NCBI RefSeq assembly: GCF_900129775.1
Contig: NZ_FQWV01000002.1
Coordinates: forward strand, 248,001 to 312,000
Length of the DNA stretch: 64,000 nucleotides
DNA from: Halobaculum gomorrense
Lineage (GTDB): Archaea > Halobacteriota > Halobacteria > Halobacteriales > Haloferacaceae
Direction of reading: 5' to 3'
Shown here: positions 25,792-33,416 of the stretch, in pieces
Numbering within the stretch: position 1 is the first letter of the stretch
How the letters are laid out: every line of letters begins with the position of its first letter
The notes under the pieces: generated by a model
The model's input: the letters and a program-made list of their open reading frames with translations, nothing else
The model's database searches: none
What the model was told of the DNA's origin: nothing
Made by a program: the position numbers and the translations under genes

Positions 25792-26166
25792 ATGTTCGAA
25801 CGGTTCTCACACGGCTACTACCTGGGCGAGCTGTACGTGCAGCCCAGCGGAGACGACGGCGCGGCGGCGATCAAGCGGGCCGACCACGAGCGCGTGAACG
25901 AACAGCTGTACGCGGACGAGGAGGGAATCGCCCGACTCGACAACCCGCTCGTGATGAAGGTCGGGACCAAGCACTTCCCGGTCGTCGGCGATGACGACGT
26001 ACCATCCGGGACGCTCGCGCTCCCTGAGTCGTCGGTGCCGGCGGACCTCAAGTTCCGCTTGCCGGGCCGCAGCGAGGTGTTCCTCGCCGACGCCGAGCAT
26101 GCCGGCGATCTGCTCCGGTTCACCGGGTGGGAGGGCGACACCGGCGACCCCGTCGAGTACGCCTGA
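25792..26166 (+). CDS. DUF5802-like conserved haloarchaeal protein
   Basis: 124 residues beginning MFERFSHGYYLGELYVQP, then ADHERVNEQLYADEEGIARLDNPLVMKVGTKHFPV, a pattern I associate with the haloarchaea-specific family DUF5802. It is soluble, without cysteines or membrane segments, and ends with a LLRFTGWEGDT stretch. Function is unknown. The start is set at the ATG at 25,792 because of the TATA box spacing. It precedes the Vms1-like gene by 75 bp on the same strand. Confidence 0.7.
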   Translation: MFERFSHGYYLGELYVQPSGDDGAAAIKRADHERVNEQLYADEEGIARLDNPLVMKVGTKHFPVVGDDDVPSGTLALPESSVPADLKFRLPGRSEVFLADAEHAGDLLRFTGWEGDTGDPVEYA

Positions 26167-26241
26167 GCGACGGGGCGGCCCCGTCCGTGCCGCCACCCGA
26201 TCCCCGCACCGTTTTTGCCCCGGGGGCTCGCCGACTCGCGT

Positions 26242-27153
26242 ATGATCGACCGACTCCTCGGCCGCGAACGGCTCAAGAAGCGCATCGCCGAGTTGGAAGA
26301 AGAGCGCGACGATGCCGTCGCGCGCATGGAGGCCGAGGAGGAGCGACGCGCCGAGGCCGCCCGCAAGCGCCAGGCGGCCGAAAAGCGGGTCAACGAGCTG
26401 GAGACGCGGATCACGGAGCTGGAGGACCGCCTCGAGCGCGCACAGCAGCGGGAGGCCGACGCCGACGCCGGCGTCGAGTTCCGCGGCACCGAGGCGCTTC
26501 GACCCGGCCGCCGCGACGAGGTGCTCGCGCGCCTGCGGAGCGTCGAGACCGCCCCCGAGGGCGCGCTGTCGGCGTTCGTCGCCCACGGCGGCGACGTGCC
26601 CGAGGCGGTCACGGACGCGCTCGGTGAGCGCGCGTCGCTGGTGCGCCGCGCGGCCCCGACGCTGGTGTACGTCGACGACGCGGGGCTGGTGTCGTGCGCG
26701 CTGGAGCCGCCGATCGACCCCGAGCCGTTCTGCGAGTGGTCCGACGGCTTTCGGGTCGAGGAGGGGTGGTTCCGCCCGACGGGGCGGTTCGCATTCGGGC
26801 TGGCGCGCTCGGACACGTTCGGCCTCGGCGTGTACGAGAGCGACGAGCGCGTCGCCATGCAGACGGTGCGCACGGACGTGATGGACGAGCACGACAAGGG
26901 CGGCTTCTCGCAGGCGCGCTACGAGCGACTGCGCGAGGAGCAGATCGACGAGCACCTCGACGAGTGCCGCGAGGCGCTGGCGGGGCTCCCCGCGGATCTG
27001 GACCACGTGGTGCTGGTCGGCGAGACGGGGATCGTGAAGCGGCTGGCGGAGCACGCCGACTACACCGCAAGCAGCGACGCGACGGGGAAGCCGGAAGCGG
27101 CGTTGGCGGAGGCGTTCTCGGGGTTCTGGACGGCGCGGCTGCGGCTGATTTGA
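26242..27153 (+). CDS. Vms1/VLRF1-like release factor homologue
   Basis: 303 residues. An N-terminal coiled coil (about 5-75) precedes an eRF1-like domain. The segment DKGGFSQARYERLREEQI holds the GGFSQ-type catalytic loop with the conserved Gln used by Vms1/ANKZF1 to release peptides from stalled 60S tRNA; DHVVLVGETGIVKRL is the following core strand. Archaeal members (aVLRF1) are proposed to act on stalled 50S-peptidyl-tRNA. The eukaryotic ankyrin and zinc-finger parts are absent. No ribosome rescue partner is adjacent. Confidence 0.75.
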   Translation: MIDRLLGRERLKKRIAELEEERDDAVARMEAEEERRAEAARKRQAAEKRVNELETRITELEDRLERAQQREADADAGVEFRGTEALRPGRRDEVLARLRSVETAPEGALSAFVAHGGDVPEAVTDALGERASLVRRAAPTLVYVDDAGLVSCALEPPIDPEPFCEWSDGFRVEEGWFRPTGRFAFGLARSDTFGLGVYESDERVAMQTVRTDVMDEHDKGGFSQARYERLREEQIDEHLDECREALAGLPADLDHVVLVGETGIVKRLAEHADYTASSDATGKPEAALAEAFSGFWTARLRLI

Positions 27154-27271
27154 CGGGAGTGACCGAACCGGCGCCGGGTTCGGTGTCGTCGCGGTGGGGT
27201 GTCGTTGCGGTCGGATCAAAGACGGCTCCGATGACCGGGGCGGCGACCGCGGGAGCTCGCATATCTCTCGT

Positions 27272-27465
27272 GGCCCCTCCGGTCCCGTCCACGGCGACGG
27301 CACCGCGGCCACTCCCTCCCCAGCCGATTCCCTCGGTCGTGGCGCTCACGGCGTACTGCGTACGCCGTTCGCATCGAGACCTCGCTCCGCTCGGTCTCGC
27401 ACTCCTCGGTCATCCCTCGCGCGCGTCCGGCCGACACGGAGGTCGACCGGCACGCGCCACCGCGG
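27272..27465 (+). repeat. Dispersed intergenic repeat related to 6537-6668
   Basis: The segment begins TGGCCCCTCC and ends GCGCCACCGCGG. Its most conserved block, 27,413-27,445, matches 6617-6649 at 31 of 33 positions; both also share CTCCCCAGCCGA-like blocks upstream. It lies in the 331-bp gap 27,154-27,484 between convergent genes, and no gene is visible there. The inverted repeats that flank the first copy are not preserved here. Confidence 0.55.
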
Positions 27466-27484
27466 GGCCTCGGGCGTCGACGCC

Positions 27485-28741
27485 TCAGCAGGAACAGTAG
27501 TACTCGCGGTCGGCGAACTCGCCGGTCAGGTACTTCACCGCGGGCGCCGGGTCGCTCGGGCGGTAGACGCCGGTCGTCAGTTCGTCCTCGCTCGCCTCGA
27601 ACTCACCCGACAGGATGCTCGCCCAGTCGGCGTCGGAGAGCACGTCCCAGAACGCCTCGTCGGTGAGACAGCGCTGGAGGTAGTCGGGGAGGTACACCCA
27701 GCGGGCGTCTCGGGGGCCGCCGTCGCGGACCGTCGCCTCGTACTCGGCGCCGTCGACGGCGTCGGCGTAGGCGGCCATCGGGAGGTTCGCGCCGGCGGCG
27801 ACGGGCATCGAGATCCACTTCCAGGGGCGCGTGTTCACGTCGAGCAGCACGTACGCCTCGCGGTCGGTGTCGTAGACGAACTCGGCCTCGCTGATGCCGT
27901 GGTACCCCGTCTCCTCCAGCACCGTCAGCGCGTGCTCGCGCACCGCGGGCTCCTCGACGCGCTCGACGAGACAGGAGCTCCCGAACGCGGGGTAGCGGAC
28001 GGCGGCGTTGCCGACGACGGCGAGGGGGTCGCGGTCGGCGGACTCGGGCGGCACGTAGCTCGCGAGCGAGGTGTCCCGGCCGACCTCCGCGTTCACCTTC
28101 TCTTGTGCGAGCACGGTCGCGTCGTGCTCGCGGGCCTCTGCGACCACCTCCTCGAACGCCTCGCGGTCGTCGACCTCGATGACGTTGGTGCCGAATGCCT
28201 CCTCGAACTTCCGCTTGTGCGCGGGCTTGACGACGAACGGGAACGCCAGCGCCTCGACGATCTCGTCGACGCCGACCGCGCCGACCTCGTACGTCTCGGG
28301 GTAGGGCACCCCGAGATCCGCACACAGCGCGTAGAGGTTCGCCTTGTCGAGCACGCGCTCGACGCCCGCCAGCTCCGAGAACGGCAGGCGGACGCCGTCG
28401 GGTTCGGTCTCGGCGAATCCGCGCACCCACTCGTCCATGCAGGCGAACGCGACCGGGTCGTGCTCCAGCGCCGCTGCGATCCGCTCCACGTCCGCTCGGA
28501 AGCCGTCGAGGTCGTCCAGCGGGTAGGTGACGAGGCCGGCGTAGTCGACGGCCTCCGAGGGGGGCGCCAGCCCCGAATCGGTGCGGTCGAGCGCGATCAC
28601 GGGCACGTCGTGGGCGGCGAGCGCGCGGGCGACACTCACGCCCGTGATGTGCGCGTTGGCGACCAGCGCCGGCGGGCGGTCGAAGTCGACGTTCGAGAGC
28701 GCGTCGACGAGCGCGTCGGTGTCGTGGACGGTATCGGCCAT
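27485..28741 (-). CDS. ATP-grasp carboxylate-amine ligase
   Basis: 418 residues. An N-terminal pre-ATP-grasp domain (VANAHITGVSVARALAAHDVPVIALD) is followed by the ATP-grasp core: FPFVVKPAHKRKFEE (ATP-binding Lys), VLAQEKVN, and metal-binding EAEFVYDTDREAYVLLDVNTRPWKW. Such enzymes join a carboxylate to an amine through an acyl phosphate; the substrates are unknown. The C-terminus YYCSC is unusual and could be a metal-binding or processed end. The frame extends to 28,831, but the ATG at 28,741 matches the family start. Confidence 0.78.
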   Translation of the reverse strand: MADTVHDTDALVDALSNVDFDRPPALVANAHITGVSVARALAAHDVPVIALDRTDSGLAPPSEAVDYAGLVTYPLDDLDGFRADVERIAAALEHDPVAFACMDEWVRGFAETEPDGVRLPFSELAGVERVLDKANLYALCADLGVPYPETYEVGAVGVDEIVEALAFPFVVKPAHKRKFEEAFGTNVIEVDDREAFEEVVAEAREHDATVLAQEKVNAEVGRDTSLASYVPPESADRDPLAVVGNAAVRYPAFGSSCLVERVEEPAVREHALTVLEETGYHGISEAEFVYDTDREAYVLLDVNTRPWKWISMPVAAGANLPMAAYADAVDGAEYEATVRDGGPRDARWVYLPDYLQRCLTDEAFWDVLSDADWASILSGEFEASEDELTTGVYRPSDPAPAVKYLTGEFADREYYCSC

Positions 28742-28944
28742 GCGCGGCCGTTCGGGCGAGCGGGCTAAAGCTCCGCGTTCGCCGGCGTCGCCTGCCGCCG
28801 CCGGTGACGGCGTCGCCGCGCTCGCGAGCACGGCCCGACGGCCGGGACCGCGCGACCGGGACGACGCCGGCCGGCCGGCCGGACCGACGCCGCCCCCGCT
28901 CCGCGAGCACGCCGCTTATCCGGGCACCGGCCCTGTAAGTGGGC

Positions 28945-29514
28945 ATGAACGACACCGACGACACCCCGGACGAGGGCACCACCGACGACTCCGCACTCCC
29001 CGGACGCGTCCGCCGCGCCGCCCGCGACCACGATGCCGTCGACGCCGGGGCCCCCGACGATCCTCCCCACCCCAACGCCACCCTCGCGGTCACCTCCACG
29101 CCGTTCGAGGCCGCGGTCGCCGTCGCGGAGGCCGACGACGGCCGCGTCGCGTTCGACGTGACCGTCTCGGTCCCGACGCTGTCGGCCGTCGCGGCCGAGG
29201 AGGTCGCCGACGTGGTCGAGGACGGCTGGCTCGACACCTTCGAGCGCCGGATCGCGATCATCGGCGACGTGACCGCCGCCGGCCACGATCTGGACCCCGC
29301 CGTCGAGCGCCGCGGCGACGAGGTCACGGTCACCGAGTCGCTACGCGACGTGAACGAGCGCCGCGGGCTGAACGACGCCGTCGCCGTCGTCGACTTCGTC
29401 GAGGGGACGTACGTGCAGGGGGTGATCCCGGGCTATGAGTACGGCGAGCCCGTGACCGGCCTGATCGGCCGCGCGCGCGCCGCCGGCGGCGACGAAGGGA
29501 CCGGCGCGTTCTGA
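28945..29514 (+). CDS. DUF5813-like conserved haloarchaeal protein
   Basis: 189 residues. Core sequence NATLAVTSTPFEAAVAVAEADDGRVAFDVTVSVPTLSA, then DGWLDTFERRIAIIGDVTAAG and NDAVAVVDFVEGTYVQGVIPGYEYGEPV, which I associate with the haloarchaeal family DUF5813. It is soluble and acidic, without metal or nucleotide motifs. Function unknown. The ATG at 28,945 is preferred to a GTG six bases upstream. Confidence 0.65.
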   Translation: MNDTDDTPDEGTTDDSALPGRVRRAARDHDAVDAGAPDDPPHPNATLAVTSTPFEAAVAVAEADDGRVAFDVTVSVPTLSAVAAEEVADVVEDGWLDTFERRIAIIGDVTAAGHDLDPAVERRGDEVTVTESLRDVNERRGLNDAVAVVDFVEGTYVQGVIPGYEYGEPVTGLIGRARAAGGDEGTGAF

Positions 29515-29562
29515 GGCGCCGCGACGGCGTCGAGGCGGACGCCTCCGGTCGGACCCCGGCGC

Positions 29563-29793
29563 TCACCCCATCGCGATGTACGTCTGCGTGTCCTCGACGC
29601 CGGATATCGCCTGGACCCCGTCGGCGGCGACGCGCTTCACGTCGGTCGGGTCCGCCACGTCGACCTTGACGACGAAGTCCATGTCGCCGGCGACGATGTG
29701 GGCCTCGGCGACGCCGTCGAGGTCGCGGATCGCCTCGCGGATGCGGTCGGCGTCGCCGGAAGCGGCCTTCACCATCACGTACGCGACGACCAT
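29563..29793 (-). CDS. Stand-alone Lrp/AsnC ligand-binding (RAM) domain protein
   Basis: 76 residues comprising just the beta-alpha-beta-beta-alpha-beta effector domain of Lrp/AsnC proteins; no helix-turn-helix. Key segments are AYVMVKAASGD, HIVAGDMDFVVKVDVAD and GVEDTQTYIAMG, where the Gly-Asp-Met/Asp loop lines the amino-acid or small-ligand site between dimers. It starts directly after the trkA stop with no gap, so it is probably co-translated with the TrkA protein and may modulate it. A second copy lies divergently at 30,582. Confidence 0.82.
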   Translation of the reverse strand: MVVAYVMVKAASGDADRIREAIRDLDGVAEAHIVAGDMDFVVKVDVADPTDVKRVAADGVQAISGVEDTQTYIAMG

Positions 29794-30498
29794 TCAGGCA
29801 CCACCTCCCGCGCTCGCGGCCGAGGCGAGCGTCCCGCCGGCGTCGTCGCCGACGAGCAGCTGGCGCACGTCGTCGAGCACGTCGAAGTCCGCGAGGACGG
29901 CGACCCGGTCGCCCGCCTCCAGCGAGTCGTCGGGCAACGGGATCCCCATCGGCTCGCCGCGCTTGCCGAACGCCAACAGCCGCGCGTTCGCGGGCAGTTC
30001 GACCTCCGAGAGCGTGTAGCCGCGCATCGGCGAGCCATCGGTGATCGTGAACAGCAGCACCTGGAGGTGCTCGGCGATGTCGGCGATGGCCTGGATGTTG
30101 CCGCCCAGCAGGGCGTTCTTCGCGCCGATGGCACCCAGCCGCTCGGGGTAGATGATCTCGTCGACCTCGTCGGCGTACTTCTGGTAGATCTCCTCGCGGT
30201 AGTCCTCGTCGATGCGCATCACGGTGCGGCAGCCGTGGTGCTTCGCGATCATGCACGCCGCGAAGTTGACGTTCAGATCGCCGGTCAGCGCCCCGATGGC
30301 GTCGACCCCCTCGACGCCCGCCTCCGACAACACCTCTTCGCGGGAGCCGTCGCCCTCGACGACGGTGAAGCCGGCGGTTCGGGCTCGACTCGCTCGGTCC
30401 GCGTCTCGCTCGACGACCGTCACATCGTGCCCCTCCTCGCGGAGCACTCGCGCCGTGCGCAGTCCGACGCGGCCCCCGCCGATGACGATGAATCGCAT
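29794..30498 (-). CDS. trkA: TrkA-type potassium uptake regulator (RCK N + RCK C)
   Basis: 234 residues. RCK-N begins MRFIVIGGGRVGLRTARVL with the G-x-G-x-x-G nucleotide-binding loop and acidic VVERDADR strand end; EALTGDLNVNFAACMIAKHHG-like region follows. RCK-C (about 150-220) contains GYTLSEVELPANARLLAFGKRGE and LEAGDRVAVLADFDVLDDV. NAD(H) or ATP/ADP binding gates a TrkH/KtrB channel in response to energy state. No TrkH gene is in the window. Its operon partner is the stand-alone RAM-domain protein. Confidence 0.87.
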   Translation of the reverse strand: MRFIVIGGGRVGLRTARVLREEGHDVTVVERDADRASRARTAGFTVVEGDGSREEVLSEAGVEGVDAIGALTGDLNVNFAACMIAKHHGCRTVMRIDEDYREEIYQKYADEVDEIIYPERLGAIGAKNALLGGNIQAIADIAEHLQVLLFTITDGSPMRGYTLSEVELPANARLLAFGKRGEPMGIPLPDDSLEAGDRVAVLADFDVLDDVRQLLVGDDAGGTLASAASAGGGA

Positions 30499-30581
30499 GT
30501 GCTACCGATTGGCACGGGAGACTATAATGCTATCTCCGACGCGCAGGAACGCTTTTTACCGTGGTACTTGTTCACACACAT
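30499..30581. promoter_or_regulatory. Shared promoter region of trkA and the divergent RAM-domain gene
   Basis: 83 bp with A/T-rich elements for both directions: GACTATAATGC (about 30,521-30,531) serves the trkA side, and CTTTTTACC (about 30,551-30,559) lies 23-31 bp before the ATG at 30,582 for the plus strand. The arrangement would let one regulator control both genes. Confidence 0.5.
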
Positions 30582-30818
30582 ATGGTTCATGCGTTCGTGA
30601 TGGTGAAGGTGGACGGCGACGCGGACACCGGGGGCGTCGCCGACGCAATCTCGGGGATCGAGACCGTGACCGAGGCGCACGTCGTCGCGGGCGACTTCGA
30701 CGTGGTCGCGGAGGTCGACGCGCCCGACATGTACACCGTCCTCGACACCGTCGCAGACGCGGTCCGCGGCGTCGACGGCGTCACCGACACGCGGACGTAC
30801 GTGTCGATGACCGAGTGA
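30582..30818 (+). CDS. Stand-alone Lrp/AsnC ligand-binding (RAM) domain protein, second copy
   Basis: 78 residues, a paralogue of 29,563-29,793 with the same size and fold: MVHAFVMVKVDGDADT, HVVAGDFDVVAEVDAPDM and VTDTRTYVSMTE. Phe replaces Met in the GD[F/M]D ligand loop. It lacks a DNA-binding domain, so it is probably an effector sensor acting by oligomerisation. It is divergent from trkA. The ATG at 30,582 is preferred because it aligns with the paralogue and with the TTTTTA box. Confidence 0.82.
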   Translation: MVHAFVMVKVDGDADTGGVADAISGIETVTEAHVVAGDFDVVAEVDAPDMYTVLDTVADAVRGVDGVTDTRTYVSMTE

Positions 30819-30893
30819 ACGTCTACCACCGAGTGAACGATCGCAGGCGGGCCAGGTGAGCGGGACCATCGAGGTAGGTGTCGCGTAGCCGGG

Positions 30894-30980
30894 GTCACCT
30901 GTCCAGTTCGTACGTCCCGGGAGTCACCTGTCCAGTTCGTACGTCTCGGGAGTCACCTGTCCAGTTCGTACGTCTCAGGG
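30894..30980. repeat. Three tandem 29-bp repeats spanning the E1 alpha stop codon
   Basis: Units at 30,894-30,922, 30,923-30,951 and 30,952-30,980, nearly identical (one or two substitutions each). The third unit contains the last codons and stop of the E1 alpha gene (ending YELDR); the other two repeat that sequence beyond the stop. The array is a duplication of the gene's 3' end and has not altered the protein. Confidence 0.9.
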
Positions 30981-32023
30981 TGCTCGTCTGCGGCCGCGCG
31001 GGCGGCCTCGCGCTGTCGACGCACGTCCCCCGACAGATTCGCGTACAGCGAGTCGAACACGTCCTCCGGTTCCGGTCGAGGGACCGATTCCGCGGTCTCG
31101 ACGGCCTCGGCCAGTTCCTCGTTCGCCGCCTCCGTGACCTCGTCGACGAAGTCCCCGTCGACGATTCTCTGATCGCGACACCACTCGGCGAACCGGTCGA
31201 GGGGGTCTCGCAGGCGCCACGCCGGCATCTCGGGGTCGCCGTCGCGGTACTGGCTGGGGTCGTCAGCCGTCGTGTGGGCCCCCCGGCGGTACGTCAATGC
31301 CTCAACGAGCACGGGGTCGCCGTCGCGGGCGCTCGCCAGCGCGTCCGCGACGACCGCCCGCGTGGCGAGCGGGTCGTTGCCGTCGACGCGCACGCCCTCG
31401 ATGCCGTAGGCGTCGGCTTTGATCGCGATCGACTCGCTGGCCGTCTGGCGCTCGCGGGGCAGCGAGATAGCCCAGCCGTTGTTCTCACAGAAGAAGACCG
31501 TCGGGGCGTCGAACACGCCCGCGACGTTCAGCCCCTCGTGGAAGTCTCCCTCCGAGGTCGCGCCGTCGCCGAAGCACACGAGCGCGGCCCAGTCCTCGTC
31601 GCGGTAGGTCGCGGCTATGCCCGCGCCGGCGGCATGCGGGATCTGGCTGGCGATCGGGACCGCCTGGGGGAAGACGGGGAGGTCGTGATCGGAGTGGTAC
31701 TCGGGGAAACCGCGCCGGAACAGGAGGATGTCGCTCATGGGAACGCCGCGGGCGATCTGGAGCGCGTTCGAGCGGTAGGTCGGGAACAGGTGATCGTCGT
31801 CGCGCATCGCGTGGGCGGCCCCGACCTGCGCGGCCTCCTGCCCCTCGTACGGCGGGTAGCCGCTCATCCACCCCCGCCGCTGGAGGGAGAGCGCGCGCTC
31901 GTCGAACTGGCGGGTGCGGACGATGTCGCGAAGCGCCGCGCGGGCGTCCTCGGTCTCGAAGCGCGTCTCGTCGAGGTCTCGGGCCCCGACGATCCGCGTC
32001 ACGTCGTCGCTCTCGTCGCTCAT
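30953..32023 (-). CDS. Thiamine-diphosphate 2-oxoacid dehydrogenase E1, alpha subunit
   Basis: 356 residues. The ThDP/Mg motif runs GDGATSEGDFHEGLN to FFCENNGWAIS; GWMSGYPPYEGQEAAQVG and FPTYRSNALQIARG are the early E1 alpha signatures; TYRRGAHTTADDPSQYRD is the phosphorylation-loop-like region. It belongs to the pyruvate or branched-chain 2-oxoacid dehydrogenase group. E1 beta, E2 and E3 genes normally follow directly in haloarchaeal operons but none is here, so this is an orphan alpha subunit. The ATG at 32,023 is favoured over one 27 bp upstream. The stop lies in a tandem repeat. Confidence 0.87.
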   Translation of the reverse strand: MSDESDDVTRIVGARDLDETRFETEDARAALRDIVRTRQFDERALSLQRRGWMSGYPPYEGQEAAQVGAAHAMRDDDHLFPTYRSNALQIARGVPMSDILLFRRGFPEYHSDHDLPVFPQAVPIASQIPHAAGAGIAATYRDEDWAALVCFGDGATSEGDFHEGLNVAGVFDAPTVFFCENNGWAISLPRERQTASESIAIKADAYGIEGVRVDGNDPLATRAVVADALASARDGDPVLVEALTYRRGAHTTADDPSQYRDGDPEMPAWRLRDPLDRFAEWCRDQRIVDGDFVDEVTEAANEELAEAVETAESVPRPEPEDVFDSLYANLSGDVRRQREAARAAADEHPETYELDR

Positions 32024-32158
32024 GGCCGCACCTGCCGCGCCATCCGGCATAAATTGCGGCGGGACGGCCGCGGGGGTGAGTTCGAGGGCCGTCGATGTCG
32101 CGCCGCCGACACCGCCAGTCCCCGACAGGCCAAAGAGCGCCCGCGCCCTACGCGCGGT

Positions 32159-32476
32159 ATGGCCTCTGCGCTCGCGCTCGTGCTCACCGTCGTCGCGCTC
32201 GCGGTGAACACGCTCGTCGTCGCGGTGCTCTCGCGCTTCTTCCGCATCCGACTGAAGACGCAGTGGGGCTGGGTGACGTACACGGTGCTCGTCTCCCCCG
32301 TCGTGCTGGTTGTTCTCGGACTGGTCGAGGGGGTGGTCATCCGCTCCCCGCTGTTCGAGGGCGCCGCGGGGCTGTTTCTCGCGGTGTTCGTCGGCGTCCC
32401 GCTCGCGCTGGGGTTCACCATCGACCTGCTGTACGTTCCCCCGCCCGAGGAGTACGACCTCCCGGCGACGGAGTGA
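32159..32476 (+). CDS. Small three-helix membrane protein
   Basis: 105 residues with hydrophobic helices at about 4-26, 40-62 and 68-92 and an acidic end (PPPEEYDLPATE). A basic RFFRIRLKTQWGW segment links helices 1 and 2. Likely a haloarchaeal conserved membrane protein; no function is evident. It ends 12 bp before the convergent lipoprotein gene. Confidence 0.65.
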   Translation: MASALALVLTVVALAVNTLVVAVLSRFFRIRLKTQWGWVTYTVLVSPVVLVVLGLVEGVVIRSPLFEGAAGLFLAVFVGVPLALGFTIDLLYVPPPEEYDLPATE

Positions 32477-32488
32477 GGCCCCGCCCGA

Positions 32489-33334
32489 CTACCCGTCAGA
32501 CCGGTTGTCGCTCCGTCGCGCCTCGTCGATCCACGCGGGCGGCGCCGCCGCGGTGTCGTTCGTCGTCACGCGGAAGCGTTCGACCGTCCGCGCGGTGACG
32601 CGGCCGTCGCCGGAGCCGTACGTCGCGACGTAGCGCAGTTCGTACTCGCCGACGACGCCGTCGTCGGTGACGTACGCGACGACGCTGACGTCCTCTATCG
32701 GTCGCCGACCGGAGCGGGCGAGCCGGTCGTGCCGAGCGCTGAGCACGTACAGCCGCTCGGCGCCGACCGAGATCGTATCGGAGAGCCGGAGGTTCGTCCC
32801 GTCGAACGCGGCGAACAACACTCCCTCGCCGCTGTCGTCGACGCTCGCGACCGCCGGCGGCTGGCCCGGGACGACCTGGTAGCTGACGGCGCCGTCGTCG
32901 TCGACCGTCCGGAGGGCGGTGACGCTCCCGTTGGTCCAGAACGCGAACGCGCGGATCGGCGGGGTGGTCTCCCCGGGCGGGGAGCCGCGTTGCACGTAAT
33001 CGAATCCGAGTCTGTCGCCGGCACTCTCGGTGACGCTGCGGCGCGTCGAGAGCACGGTGCCGTTCGCGGCGGTGACGGTTCGTCGGAACCGAACGGTCGA
33101 GTTCACGCCGCGCAGCGCCCGGTCGTGGGCGGTCGCGAGCGTCGCCACGTCGACGCCGGTGACGGCCACGCCCGGCGGGTAGTCGGGCTCGGGAGTCGGC
33201 GTCGGCGAGGCCGTCGGCGTGTTCGCGAGCGCGGGGTTCACGGTCCGGCCGCCCGCGCCGCCGCCGGGCGCGGCGCCGCAGCCGGCGAGGACGACGGCGA
33301 CGGCGAGGACGAGCGCGGCGGCGGCGCGGTGCAT
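32489..33334 (-). CDS. Haloarchaeal lipoprotein A
   Basis: 281 residues. The signal AAALVLAVAVVLAGCG has a lipobox (LAGC), so the Cys is probably lipidated. The mature start, GRTVNPALANTPTA, is shared with the adjacent paralogue and is followed by a Pro/Thr linker. The body is beta-rich with repeated motifs: STVRFRRTVTAANGTVLSTRR, DDGVVGEYELRYVATYGSGDG and a conserved PPAWIDEAR near the C-terminus, a layout similar to LolA/LppX-type folds. Function unknown. The ATG at 33,334 is preferred; one 12 bp upstream is possible. Confidence 0.72.
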   Translation of the reverse strand: MHRAAAALVLAVAVVLAGCGAAPGGGAGGRTVNPALANTPTASPTPTPEPDYPPGVAVTGVDVATLATAHDRALRGVNSTVRFRRTVTAANGTVLSTRRSVTESAGDRLGFDYVQRGSPPGETTPPIRAFAFWTNGSVTALRTVDDDGAVSYQVVPGQPPAVASVDDSGEGVLFAAFDGTNLRLSDTISVGAERLYVLSARHDRLARSGRRPIEDVSVVAYVTDDGVVGEYELRYVATYGSGDGRVTARTVERFRVTTNDTAAAPPAWIDEARRSDNRSDG

Positions 33335-33416
33335 TACCGTCGGCACGTGCGCGGGGCGGATAAGTCCGGGCGTGCCAGCGACCGGCGACCCGTGCCGACC
33401 ACGACGCCCCGGATTG

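Noticed and set aside
30894-30980. CRISPR array
   Set aside because: The 29-bp units are directly adjacent with no spacers and derive from a gene end.
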